Assembly: GCA_965227215.1 (NCBI GenBank)
Contig: OZ245729.1
Coordinates: forward strand, 682,001-746,000
Direction: 5' to 3'
Origin: Gracilimonas sp965227215
GTDB lineage: Bacteria; Bacteroidota; Rhodothermia; Balneolales; Balneolaceae
DNA length: 64,000 nt
Position 1 is the first letter of the stretch. Each line of letters begins with the position of its first letter. The position numbers were made by a program, and so were the translations under genes. Shown here in pieces: positions 54,090-63,062 of this stretch. The notes under the pieces are model-generated. The model was not told the origin of the DNA and did not search any database. It saw only the letters and a program-made list of their open reading frames with translations.

Positions 54090-55265
54090 TCAATAGCCAA
54101 TCATTCCTAACAGCTGATCTCGCACTTCATCGTTGATAGAAATTGCCAGTACAATAGATACAGCCAGGCCTATTAAAGCATAACTCAGGTCCTTGAAAGC
54201 CATACCAAACACTTTGCTCATAGGGCGTCCTTTCTCTTTTCCGTCCATAATGCTCATCCCGATTTCTCGCCCGGCAAGCAGCCCCAGGAACACCCAAGTT
54301 GTACTCATCGGCACCGTACTGATCGTGAGTTTATACACAAGGAGGATGGCGTACACAAAGTCAATGATGGTTGCAGAACGAACATCGGTAACCCGCGATT
54401 TCTCGGTCACAATTTCCTGAATCTTATCTCCTCTCAGGTAGAACAGCAGACCGAGGCCAAAGAAAATGAAGAGTGCAAATCCGAGGAATTGTGTAAAGTC
54501 TAACGATCGCGGAAGGTACACGGCAATGTTGGCAGCATCCTGCATTACCCATACGGCCCAAAGCGTACCGGAAATAATCCACTGCAAAGGAACCCAGATT
54601 TTTTTGGGTTCTCCTTTAAATCTCTTCTCAATAGTATTTGTAACGATCAACCATACCACAAGTCCGGTTACCAGGGCAATTCCATATCCCTGTAAACTTT
54701 TACCCAGTACCGAAGTGATACCCTCAGCAGAAGTGGCAAAACAGCTTAACAGTAAGAAGGTAGTTGAAACCGGCATCCGCATACGGGTCAGTATCAACAA
54801 AAATACAGGTGCTGCTACCTGAAGAAATGAAAACTCGGTCGGAGCTTCAGAAAACCCTTTTGATGTCAGCCGTTGGTAGGTAACATCCCCATCAAATATA
54901 TACCAGCTTACCGAAACGGTAACCAGAAAAATCCCTCCGATCCACAACCAAAGCACCCACCATTTTTTATCCATATTGGATGCCAGAAAGGTACCTATGG
55001 TTTGAATACTGTCATTGGCAATAGCGGAATAACCGGCAAAAATAAAACCGACCCACATAGCCAGCTCAGCGTAGGGAAAAACGACACCGGAGATAAAAAA
55101 GAAAAGACCAATAAGGCCTATAAATATTCGTTCCTGTTTAATTACATCGTAAAAGCCTGTTGGGATCAGGCGTTCTATCGGGCTTTGATCACTTTCGTTA
55201 GATTGTGTATTAGACATTGATATAAGTTCGTGTACTGAATATTTGTCCAAGGGTACTAAGTTCAT
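54090..55265 (-). CDS. Divergent PiT-like anion permease
   Basis: A 391-residue protein with about ten membrane helices. Two halves each carry weak PiT features: GYSAIANDSIQTIGTF and MQDAANIAVYLPRS stand for the GANDxAN motif, and MPVSTTFLLLSC and VPMSTTWVFLGLL for the P-x-STTH motif. PiT permeases move phosphate or sulfate with Na+ or H+. Key His and Asn residues differ, so the substrate may be another anion. The start is uncertain: the ATG at 55265 is used, but the ATG at 55217 would remove 16 residues before the first helix. Confidence 0.6.
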   Translation of the reverse strand: MNLVPLDKYSVHELISMSNTQSNESDQSPIERLIPTGFYDVIKQERIFIGLIGLFFFISGVVFPYAELAMWVGFIFAGYSAIANDSIQTIGTFLASNMDKKWWVLWLWIGGIFLVTVSVSWYIFDGDVTYQRLTSKGFSEAPTEFSFLQVAAPVFLLILTRMRMPVSTTFLLLSCFATSAEGITSVLGKSLQGYGIALVTGLVVWLIVTNTIEKRFKGEPKKIWVPLQWIISGTLWAVWVMQDAANIAVYLPRSLDFTQFLGFALFIFFGLGLLFYLRGDKIQEIVTEKSRVTDVRSATIIDFVYAILLVYKLTISTVPMSTTWVFLGLLAGREIGMSIMDGKEKGRPMSKVFGMAFKDLSYALIGLAVSIVLAISINDEVRDQLLGMIGY

Positions 55266-55428
55266 GTTAAGACAGTGTTACGAGAAGCTTTAATGCCCGA
55301 TACTTAACAATTTTATAACAATGGTTGTTTTAGGAGCTAAGGCCTTGAAAATCACATAGCCATGCTATTTCATTTCATCACGCAAACCCTTTTATTTAAT
55401 AAAAGTCATTTCTAATTAACGTACTGTT

Positions 55429-56433
55429 ATGCTTCGCATCTTCCTTCCTGTTGCATCTGCCCTGCTAATAATTTTCGGGAGTTTCCCTTCCCCGACTCAG
55501 CAATCTGAATTTCACCTTAACACCATTAATGCCGCTATTGGTGATATCAGTTATGAGAAAGAATTCGGAGCTAAACCGGACGCTTCCGCTTCTGAAGAAA
55601 CCCGGATCAAAACGCACCTTCAGTATGTAATAGAAGTCCTTGAGGATACCGAAACTCATCACCTGAATGCTAAACAGGTTGAAAACAGAAAGTACGTTAT
55701 CACCTTACTTAAGCAGTACAAAGATGCCGGAGAGTTTCCGCAGAACCACCATTTTAAAAATCGCAGACCTGTTTTTATAGATCAGGATGGCAACCTATGC
55801 GCCGTTGGACACCTGATTGCTAAAACCAAAGGACTGGAAGCTGCCCAACGAATAAACCGGGATCATAAATTTGACTACATCAAGGATATTGATCCAAAAT
55901 TAATAAACGGTTGGCTGGCTGAAAACGGTCTTACCCAGAAAGAAGCGGCTATGATTCAGCCAGCTTATCGTTCATCAATTACCAGAAACCAAAACAATAT
56001 TGAAACGGAATATGCCATAGGCTCTTCTTTGTTAGCCGGGGCTCAGTTAGGTGCAATGAGCTATAGTCTGCTAACCGATAACTCACCGTCCGACATTAGG
56101 AAAGTCTCTGTTTTCAACACTGCACTTGGAGCTGCCTCCCTCACTTTAGGACTGGTAAACCTTGATAACCGATACTCAGAAACTTCATCACCCGCCCCTG
56201 AACAACCGTGCATATGCTGGACTACTACAACCACCTATACAAATAAAGCTCGCACTCAACTCTCCATAGCAAATATTGCTGTAGGCACTGCTTCATTAGT
56301 TTATAACAGTATTCGGTTTTTCAGTGCTCCCAAAAAAGAAGAACCCTCAACGTTTAACGTTTCGGCGACACAGCTTTATGATCCCTCCTCCGGGCAAACC
56401 GCACCTGCATTATCGTTGTCCATGAAGTTCTGA
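55429..56433 (+). CDS. Exported protein with conserved RRPVFIDQDGNLCAVGHLI core, unknown function
   Basis: A 334-residue protein with a signal peptide of about 20 residues. Residues of about 100-170 hold a well-conserved-looking block: FPQNHHFKNRRPVFIDQDG, then LCAVGHLIAKTKGLEAAQ and a Trp-containing helix (LINGWLAENGLTQKEAA). The second half has two hydrophobic segments (GSSLLAGAQLGAMSYSLL, LSIANIAVGTASLV) and a Cys-x-Cys near 254. I recognise the central block from other Bacteroidota and myxobacterial proteins but know no function. It is monocistronic. Confidence 0.6.
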   Translation: MLRIFLPVASALLIIFGSFPSPTQQSEFHLNTINAAIGDISYEKEFGAKPDASASEETRIKTHLQYVIEVLEDTETHHLNAKQVENRKYVITLLKQYKDAGEFPQNHHFKNRRPVFIDQDGNLCAVGHLIAKTKGLEAAQRINRDHKFDYIKDIDPKLINGWLAENGLTQKEAAMIQPAYRSSITRNQNNIETEYAIGSSLLAGAQLGAMSYSLLTDNSPSDIRKVSVFNTALGAASLTLGLVNLDNRYSETSSPAPEQPCICWTTTTTYTNKARTQLSIANIAVGTASLVYNSIRFFSAPKKEEPSTFNVSATQLYDPSSGQTAPALSLSMKF

Positions 56434-56550
56434 ATCTGCCAAAATTTCACCGTCTTTTTCATTTAAAGTTATACTTGTTTTCCATATTCCTTTTATATTT
56501 GAAACCGCTTTTTTGAGCGATTCAAGCTACAAAACCATCAAATACAGACG

Positions 56551-57855
56551 ATGTCCACAAAAGACTCTATTGCCAGCGGCTATTACAAAGAACCGGTTCC
56601 ACACATTGCTCACGACTCTCCTTTTGCTTCCATGATGGAGCGCTTTCGGTTCGCAGCAGAAATTCTCGATTTAGATGAAGGTGTTTTTAAATATTTATCC
56701 AGTCCCGAAAAGGTGGTTATGGTTTCCATACCGGTTACCATGGACGACGGGCGCATCGAAGTATTTGAAGGATACCGTGTAATTCATAACAGTATTCTCG
56801 GCCCATCCAAAGGGGGAATCCGGTATTCTGAAGACGTAACCATTGATGAGGTTAAAGCGCTTGCCGCCTGGATGACCTGGAAATGTGCCGTTGTGAATGT
56901 ACCTTTTGGCGGAGCGAAAGGTGGCGTTCGGGTAAACCCAAAGAACTTATCCCAGGCGGAACTGGAACGGCTTACCCGCCGGTATACCGCCAACATGCTG
57001 GACGTGTTTGGTCCCGATCGTGATATCCCCGCACCCGACATGAACACCAACGAACAGGTGATGGCGTGGATTATGGATACCTACAGCATGAAGCAGAAGA
57101 AAACGGAAAATGCTGTGGTTACCGGAAAGCCTATTATTTTGGGTGGTTCCAAAGGCCGGAAAGAAGCAACCGGACGCGGTGTAGTAACCTGTACCCTTGC
57201 TGCTTTGGGCAAACTTCGAATTTCCCCAAGTAACACCACGGTTGTAGTACAGGGATTCGGAAATGTGGGTTCTGTATCGGCACAACTTATGTATGAACAA
57301 GGTGCCGAAGTAATTGCCATCAGTGATATTAGCGGTGGTTATTACAACAAGAATGGAATAGATATTGAAGAAGCTATTCGGTATTCCCAAACGCATGGAA
57401 ATTCACTGGAAGGTTTTGACGGAGCGGAGCCCATCAGCAACCAGGACCTGCTTGAACTTGAATGTGATGTATTGATTCCTGCTGCTAAAGAAGACCTGAT
57501 TAATAAAGAAAATGCATCGAAGATTAAAGCCAAGATTATAGCTGAAGGTGCTAATGGCCCGGTTACAGCCAGTGCTGATAAATTACTGGAAGAAAATGGT
57601 ATTATGATTGTTCCTGATATCCTCGCAAATGCAGGGGGCGTAACGGTTTCCTACTTCGAATGGGTACAAGATCGCCACGGATATTTCTGGACTGAAGAAC
57701 GCGTAAATCGCCGGTTGAACCGAATGATGAGAGAATCGTTTGACAACTTGTTTATGGTTAGTGAAAAGTATAGTATTACGCTCCGTCAAGCGGCTTATGT
57801 GTATGCCATCGACCGGGTGGCCACAACGCTGAAATTGCGTGGTATATATGCTTAA
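56551..57855 (+). CDS. gdhA: Glutamate dehydrogenase (Glu/Leu/Phe/Val dehydrogenase family)
   Basis: A 434-residue protein. The catalytic-lysine block is VPFGGAKGGVRVNP, the substrate-binding segment is NSILGPSKGGIRYSE, and the NAD(P)-binding Rossmann loop is VVQGFGNVGSVSA. It interconverts glutamate and 2-oxoglutarate plus ammonia. Length fits the hexameric small type. It ends 3 bp before a GHKL-kinase gene. Confidence 0.95.
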   Translation: MSTKDSIASGYYKEPVPHIAHDSPFASMMERFRFAAEILDLDEGVFKYLSSPEKVVMVSIPVTMDDGRIEVFEGYRVIHNSILGPSKGGIRYSEDVTIDEVKALAAWMTWKCAVVNVPFGGAKGGVRVNPKNLSQAELERLTRRYTANMLDVFGPDRDIPAPDMNTNEQVMAWIMDTYSMKQKKTENAVVTGKPIILGGSKGRKEATGRGVVTCTLAALGKLRISPSNTTVVVQGFGNVGSVSAQLMYEQGAEVIAISDISGGYYNKNGIDIEEAIRYSQTHGNSLEGFDGAEPISNQDLLELECDVLIPAAKEDLINKENASKIKAKIIAEGANGPVTASADKLLEENGIMIVPDILANAGGVTVSYFEWVQDRHGYFWTEERVNRRLNRMMRESFDNLFMVSEKYSITLRQAAYVYAIDRVATTLKLRGIYA

Positions 57856-57858
57856 TAC

Positions 57859-58266
57859 ATGAAATTACTACAGACCCTTACCCTGAAGTCAACCTACGAG
57901 GAAGTTGAGCGAGTTGAGCAAATGCTTACAGCTCTTCAGGAAGAACTCGGCTTTAATGATGAGTTTTATGCACGCCTGATGCTTACCGTTTCGGAAGCAG
58001 CTACCAATGGTATTTTGCATGGCAATAATTTGGATGAGTCCAAAACTGTGACCATTGAGGCATATAAGGATGACAACAAGCTTATCTTTGACTCAAAAGA
58101 TCAGGGCGAAGGATTTGACCCTGAATCTATTCCGGATCCCCTGGCAGAAGAAAACCTGCTTAAGCCCAGTGGGCGTGGTGTTTTCCTGATGGAAGAGTAT
58201 GCCGATGAAGTTTCCTATTCCGAGAATGGAACCCGATTGAAGTTGGTTTTTACCCTGCCTGAATAA
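57859..58266 (+). CDS. RsbW-like anti-sigma/serine kinase (HATPase_c_2)
   Basis: A 135-residue GHKL ATPase domain. The N box is TVSEAATNGILHGNN, the G1 box DSKDQGEGFDPESIP, and the G2 box PSGRGVFLMEEYADEV. Such single-domain kinases phosphorylate STAS anti-anti-sigma proteins or bind sigma factors; no STAS or PP2C partner is adjacent. The 3-bp spacing after gdhA shows co-transcription, an unusual pairing of a metabolic and a regulatory gene. Confidence 0.9.
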   Translation: MKLLQTLTLKSTYEEVERVEQMLTALQEELGFNDEFYARLMLTVSEAATNGILHGNNLDESKTVTIEAYKDDNKLIFDSKDQGEGFDPESIPDPLAEENLLKPSGRGVFLMEEYADEVSYSENGTRLKLVFTLPE

Positions 58267-58318
58267 GTGTAAACCAAGGCTTTTTCCTTACTCTTCTATA
58301 GTCTTTCAGGGTTCTGAG

Positions 58319-58549
58319 AATCAGGACGATGAGCCTTTGCTATGAATCGCTTCCCAATTATTAATAGGTACACATCCTTTTTCAAATATGATACTTTGAG
58401 GTAATCAGGAAAATCCAATAATCCTGTAAATCATGGTTCAAAAACTATGGAGCCTTGATTAGCTTGATTTTAGGATTACCGGGATTTTCATTCAGAGCCC
58501 CGATAATCAGGGTGATGAACTTTTCTTGTGAAATGCTTACCAAGTAATT
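58319..58549. repeat. Gene-free 354-bp stretch with direct repeats flanking an inverted repeat
   Basis: A segment starting AATCAGGACGATGAGC at 58319 recurs in diverged form (AATCAGGGTGATGAAC) at 58505, each about 44 bp. Between them GAAAATCC at 58409 is mirrored by GGGATTTTC ending at 58489, with TAATCCT inside each arm. This looks like a dispersed non-coding repeat cluster; no ORF or RNA gene is evident in 58267-58620. Confidence 0.5.
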
Positions 58550-58623
58550 TCTGGATAAGATCCTTCGTGCTTTACATCAAAACCTATTATAACATTATTG
58601 CGCTCAGGATGACTTGAGTTTAA

Positions 58624-59952
58624 TTAATTTGAAGAGGAAAGCAATCGACCGCTTAACCTCAACAGTTGAGTTTCGGCAGATTTAGCTTCAATTTGAGCAG
58701 CGATTAATCGGTTTTCAGCATCCAGTAAACTTTGCTGGGCTTCTCTCAGCTCAACCGAGTTAATAGTCCCCAGCCGGAATCGCTCCAGGGCTATTTCCTG
58801 GCTTTGTTGGGCATATTGCAGGTTTTCTTTTTCCAGTTCTATTAAGGAAAGAGCATCACTGTATTGAGCGTAGATTTGGCGAATTTGGGAGGTAACCTGA
58901 AAACGAACATCCTGTAGCCGCAACTCCTGATTTTTTTTGGCAATCTTGGCATTTTGTCTCGCCCGGCTTTTATTCATCCCATCAAAAAGATTAATGCTGG
59001 CCGTTACTCCATAGTTGAAACCGCTGGTTTCTGTAAAGTCAGCAAAACCGCTACTGGTTTCGGTCCGCTGGTAACTGTAGCCTCCGTTTAGACTGATCTG
59101 TGGGAAAAATTCCCCAGTAATTTCACGAATTTCAGCTTCAGCTGCGTCCTGGTTTAATCGTGCAATCTGAAGTTCACTGTTCTGTTGTAACGCTTCCTGC
59201 AGTAACGGTTCAAGCCTTAGCTTCTCAGCTAAAACAATTTCAGCACTTACATCATAACCGGATAACGACGTATCTGCCAGAACCTGTGTAAGCAAAATCT
59301 TGGCTTGTTTCAGGCCGGTTCCGGAGCGAATAAGTGCAGCACGGTCGGCATTGAAATCGGCTCTCGATTGGATAAGATCATATTCTGAGCCCGATCCCAA
59401 ATCAAGTCTTGTCTCTGCTATACGGATTCGTTCCTGAGATACCTCTACTGTATTCTCCAATACATGATAGGCATTCTGCTGGCCTACAATCTGGTAATAG
59501 GTGCTTATGATATCAGCCAGCACCTGCTCAAGCTGAAGACGGGCTTCCGTTTCATCAATCTCCTCTTCCAGTGAAAGCCGATCAGAGGTGGCAAACATGG
59601 AAAGTCCGTCAAAAATGGTCCACGTTGCATTCACACCATAGCTGAAGATGGTAGTCCGGGCATTTTGATCATTCCGGTCAGGGATGGCATTGGTTGAATA
59701 CTCAGCCCTGTTGTCTTCAACACTTTCATTGAAAGTACCATCCGCAGAAATGACCGGCAGAAAACCGGCATTACCGGGTGAATTATTGTTGGATGAAATC
59801 TGAGCCTCATTCTCTGCAATCCGGATGGCAAAATTATTCTCGAGGCCGGTTCGAATTACCTTTTCAATGCTGAGTGTATCCTGAGCCATCAATGGCTTTT
59901 GCAGAATACTTACGGCACCAAAGATCAGTATAAATAGTAATAGTCTTTTCAT
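58624..59952 (-). CDS. TolC-family outer-membrane efflux channel
   Basis: A 442-residue protein with a signal peptide of about 23 residues (KPLMAQ). Two homologous halves of long amphipathic helices follow (EEIDETEARLQLEQVLADIISTY-type and QEIALERFRLGTINSVELREA), with beta-barrel segments between (FSYGVNATWTIFDGLS, FNYGVTASINLFDG). It is the outer-membrane duct of the tripartite pump. It starts 1 bp after the RND pump stop, so it is third in the operon. Confidence 0.93.
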   Translation of the reverse strand: MKRLLLFILIFGAVSILQKPLMAQDTLSIEKVIRTGLENNFAIRIAENEAQISSNNNSPGNAGFLPVISADGTFNESVEDNRAEYSTNAIPDRNDQNARTTIFSYGVNATWTIFDGLSMFATSDRLSLEEEIDETEARLQLEQVLADIISTYYQIVGQQNAYHVLENTVEVSQERIRIAETRLDLGSGSEYDLIQSRADFNADRAALIRSGTGLKQAKILLTQVLADTSLSGYDVSAEIVLAEKLRLEPLLQEALQQNSELQIARLNQDAAEAEIREITGEFFPQISLNGGYSYQRTETSSGFADFTETSGFNYGVTASINLFDGMNKSRARQNAKIAKKNQELRLQDVRFQVTSQIRQIYAQYSDALSLIELEKENLQYAQQSQEIALERFRLGTINSVELREAQQSLLDAENRLIAAQIEAKSAETQLLRLSGRLLSSSN

Positions 59953-59953
59953 T

Positions 59954-62900
59954 TTAAACAGGAGCGGTATCTAATTCTTTTTCAGCTTTCTTGATCGTCT
60001 CTTCGTCAATCATATCATCATCGGATTTCACCGGTGAGAGATAGGAGTACATAGCGGGAATCACATACAGAGTCAGTAAACTACCGATAATTAATCCCCC
60101 GATAACAGCGATCCCCATAGAAGTCCGGCTTTCAGCGCCGGCACCAAGTGCCAGGGCAATAGGTAAAATCCCCAGAACGGTAGAGATACTGGTCATCAAA
60201 ATCGGACGGAATCGGGCAGCCGATGCATCCAAAATAGCATCCATAATGGAGAGCCCTTGTCGCTGTCGCTGATTGGCAAACTCCACAATCAGGATCCCAT
60301 TCTTGGTCACCAGCCCAATTAACATAATCATCCCAATTTGGCTAAAGATGTTGAGCGACTCATTGAAATACCACATGCTCAGCAATGCACCGGCAAGGGC
60401 GAGCGGTACCGTTAACATAATAGTGAACGGGTCCCTAAAGCTCTCAAACTGTGCCGAAAGTACAAGATAGACCAAAGCCAGTGCCAGCAGAAAAATAAAA
60501 CCGAGGCTGGATGAACTTTCCACAAAATCGCGGGAAGGACCTGCCAGGCTGGTCACAAAGGTATCGTCCAGTACGCCTTCAGCAATTTCATCCATTGTAT
60601 CGATACCATCAGCAATGGTATTTCCGGGAGCCAAACTCGCCGAAATGGTAGCTGAAGCATACCGGTTAAAGCGATAGAGCTGAGGCGGACTACTTTGCTC
60701 AGCCACCGTTACAAGATTGTCCAGCTGAATGAGTCTGCCTGAATTATTTCGGACATACAAGCTCTTAAGATCCACCGGCTCGTTTCGGTTGCTACGGCTT
60801 ACCTGGCCAATAACCTGATATTGCTTTCCATTCATAATAAAGAAGTCGAACCGCTGACCACTCAACGATAGCTGTAAAGTCTCGGCGATATCCCGAACGG
60901 AAACGCCCAAATCCTGAGCCCGTTCACGGTCAATAGATACCTGAAGTTCCGGTTTATTGAATTTCAGGTCCACATCCTGATAGGTAAACATCGGGTTGTT
61001 TCTTACTTCTTCCAGGAACTCGGGAATAACTTCTTTAAGTTTTTCGAAGTTCTGATTTTGCAATACGTATTGTACCGGAAGTCCTCCCCTGCTACTGCCA
61101 ATAGTTTGTTCCTGTGATACAAAAGTTTGAGCTCCGCTGAGGTTCGTTACCAACTGAGATAAATCGTTGGCCACATCATCCTGCGAACGTTCTCTGTTTT
61201 CGGGTTCTTCAAGGATGGCAAAGGCAAAACCCGAGTTCACCGAACTGGAGGCTCCAAAACCCGGGGAGGTTACCGAAATCACCGATTTGGCCTCAGGAAC
61301 GCTGTCCTGCACCAACGTGATGAGCCGATCCATATAATTATCCATATACTCGTAGGATGCGCCTTCGGGAGCCTGAGCAAACATCCGAACACGACTCCGG
61401 TCTTCGAGCGGAGCAATTTCCTGCGGAAGGGTCATCATAAAGAGATAGATCAAACCACCGGAAGCTGCAATCACCAGAAATGAAACCCACCGGTTGTTCA
61501 TGAAAGTCTGAAGTGAATTCTTATATGCCTTATTCATCGCAATGAAAAAAGGCTCTGTCATCTCATAAAACTTATTATGCCGCTCCCGCTTTTTCAGCAG
61601 TTTTGTGGAAAGCATCGGGGTGAGTGTCAAGGCTACAAATGAAGAAATAACCACAGCCCCGGCTATTACAACTCCGAACTCTCTGAACAATCGGCCGGTG
61701 ATTCCGCCTAAAAACAAGATGGGCATAAACACAGAAACCAATGCAGCCGATGTCGCAATAACAGCGAAGAAAATCTCTTTGGAGCCTAAAATTCCTGCGA
61801 TAGTAGGTTCCAGTCCCTGCTCAATTTTGGCATAGATATTCTCCAGCACTACGATAGCATCATCTACCACCAGACCAATGGCTAACACGATGGCCAGCAA
61901 CGTGAGCACATTGATGGAAAAGCCGGCCATGTACATCACAAAAAAAGCACCGATTAAAGCAATAGGAATCACGACAACTGGTATAATAGTGGTTCGCCAA
62001 TCTCTCAGAAACAAAAAGATGATGGCGATTACCAATAAAAAGGCAATGAAGATAGTCTGCTTTACTTCATCAATCGAAGCCCGAACATACTCAGTGCTAT
62101 CAAAGCCAATGGCTGTTTCGATATCGTCGGGGAGATCTTCTTCGATGGCATCCGCCCTCTTGTAGAACTCATCGGCTATGTCAATTTGGTTGGCGCCAGG
62201 CTGCGGAATCAGAACCACTCCTACCATGGGTACACCGTCCCGTTTCAGAATAGTTCGCTCATTCTGTGGACCTAATTCAGCGTAACCCAAGTCCCGAAGT
62301 TTGATGTTACTTCCATTGCGCTGACTGATAATCAGGTTGTTGAATTCTTCTACCGTAGTCATTCTTCCCATGGTCCGAACCGTTAACTCGGTCAGGTCTC
62401 CTTCAATTCGGCCGGAGGGTAATTCTACATTCTCGCTGGCGAGTGCATTTCGTACATCAAGCGGGGTTAAATCGTAAGCGGCCAATTTCATCGGATCGAG
62501 CCATAGACGCATCGAGTAGGTTTTATCTCCCCAAATTTGCACACTGCTCACCCCATCAATGGTTTGAACCCGCTCTTTGAAGTAGTTGATGGCCACATCG
62601 GTAAGCTGTAGTAAATTCCGGGAATCACTCTTAATATTAAAAAAGAGTATGGGGCGGGCATCGGCATCCGCTTTGGAAACTACGGGAGGATCGGCATCAG
62701 GCGGTATATTTCTGACAGCTCTTGAAACCCTTGCACGTACATCATTAGCGGCCGTCTCTAAATCAACGTCCAGGTTAAACTCCACGGTTACCGTACTTCG
62801 TCCTTCCCGGCTAACAGAAGTCAGGTTCTTGATACCGGCAATCCCGTTAATTTCTTCTTCCAGCGGTTCGGTAATCTGCGATTCGATGACCTCAGCATTT

Positions 62901-63061
62901 GCCCCGATGTACGAGGTACTTACCGTTACAATGGGTGGATCTACAGCCGGATATTCCCTGACGGGCAGGTAGTTGAAGGATATTATCCCGAACAAAACAA
63001 TTACGATAGAAAATACCGTAGCTAATACCGGGCGACGAATACTCAGTGATGATAAACTCAT
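59954..63061 (-). CDS. RND efflux pump, inner-membrane permease (HAE1 type)
   Basis: A 1035-residue protein with twelve membrane helices and two large periplasmic loops. The start SLSIRRPVLATVFSIVIV is typical. Proton-relay aspartates lie in helix 4 (IGLVVDDAIVVLENI). The second half ends GIAVIGGLIIGSLLTLYVIPAMYSYLS. HAE1 pumps expel hydrophobic or amphiphilic drugs using the proton gradient. The acidic 20-residue tail (DDDMIDEETIKKAEKE) is cytosolic. It is second in an adaptor-pump-TolC operon with 1-bp gaps. Confidence 0.95.
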   Translation of the reverse strand: MSLSSLSIRRPVLATVFSIVIVLFGIISFNYLPVREYPAVDPPIVTVSTSYIGANAEVIESQITEPLEEEINGIAGIKNLTSVSREGRSTVTVEFNLDVDLETAANDVRARVSRAVRNIPPDADPPVVSKADADARPILFFNIKSDSRNLLQLTDVAINYFKERVQTIDGVSSVQIWGDKTYSMRLWLDPMKLAAYDLTPLDVRNALASENVELPSGRIEGDLTELTVRTMGRMTTVEEFNNLIISQRNGSNIKLRDLGYAELGPQNERTILKRDGVPMVGVVLIPQPGANQIDIADEFYKRADAIEEDLPDDIETAIGFDSTEYVRASIDEVKQTIFIAFLLVIAIIFLFLRDWRTTIIPVVVIPIALIGAFFVMYMAGFSINVLTLLAIVLAIGLVVDDAIVVLENIYAKIEQGLEPTIAGILGSKEIFFAVIATSAALVSVFMPILFLGGITGRLFREFGVVIAGAVVISSFVALTLTPMLSTKLLKKRERHNKFYEMTEPFFIAMNKAYKNSLQTFMNNRWVSFLVIAASGGLIYLFMMTLPQEIAPLEDRSRVRMFAQAPEGASYEYMDNYMDRLITLVQDSVPEAKSVISVTSPGFGASSSVNSGFAFAILEEPENRERSQDDVANDLSQLVTNLSGAQTFVSQEQTIGSSRGGLPVQYVLQNQNFEKLKEVIPEFLEEVRNNPMFTYQDVDLKFNKPELQVSIDRERAQDLGVSVRDIAETLQLSLSGQRFDFFIMNGKQYQVIGQVSRSNRNEPVDLKSLYVRNNSGRLIQLDNLVTVAEQSSPPQLYRFNRYASATISASLAPGNTIADGIDTMDEIAEGVLDDTFVTSLAGPSRDFVESSSSLGFIFLLALALVYLVLSAQFESFRDPFTIMLTVPLALAGALLSMWYFNESLNIFSQIGMIMLIGLVTKNGILIVEFANQRQRQGLSIMDAILDASAARFRPILMTSISTVLGILPIALALGAGAESRTSMGIAVIGGLIIGSLLTLYVIPAMYSYLSPVKSDDDMIDEETIKKAEKELDTAPV

Positions 63062-63062
63062 G

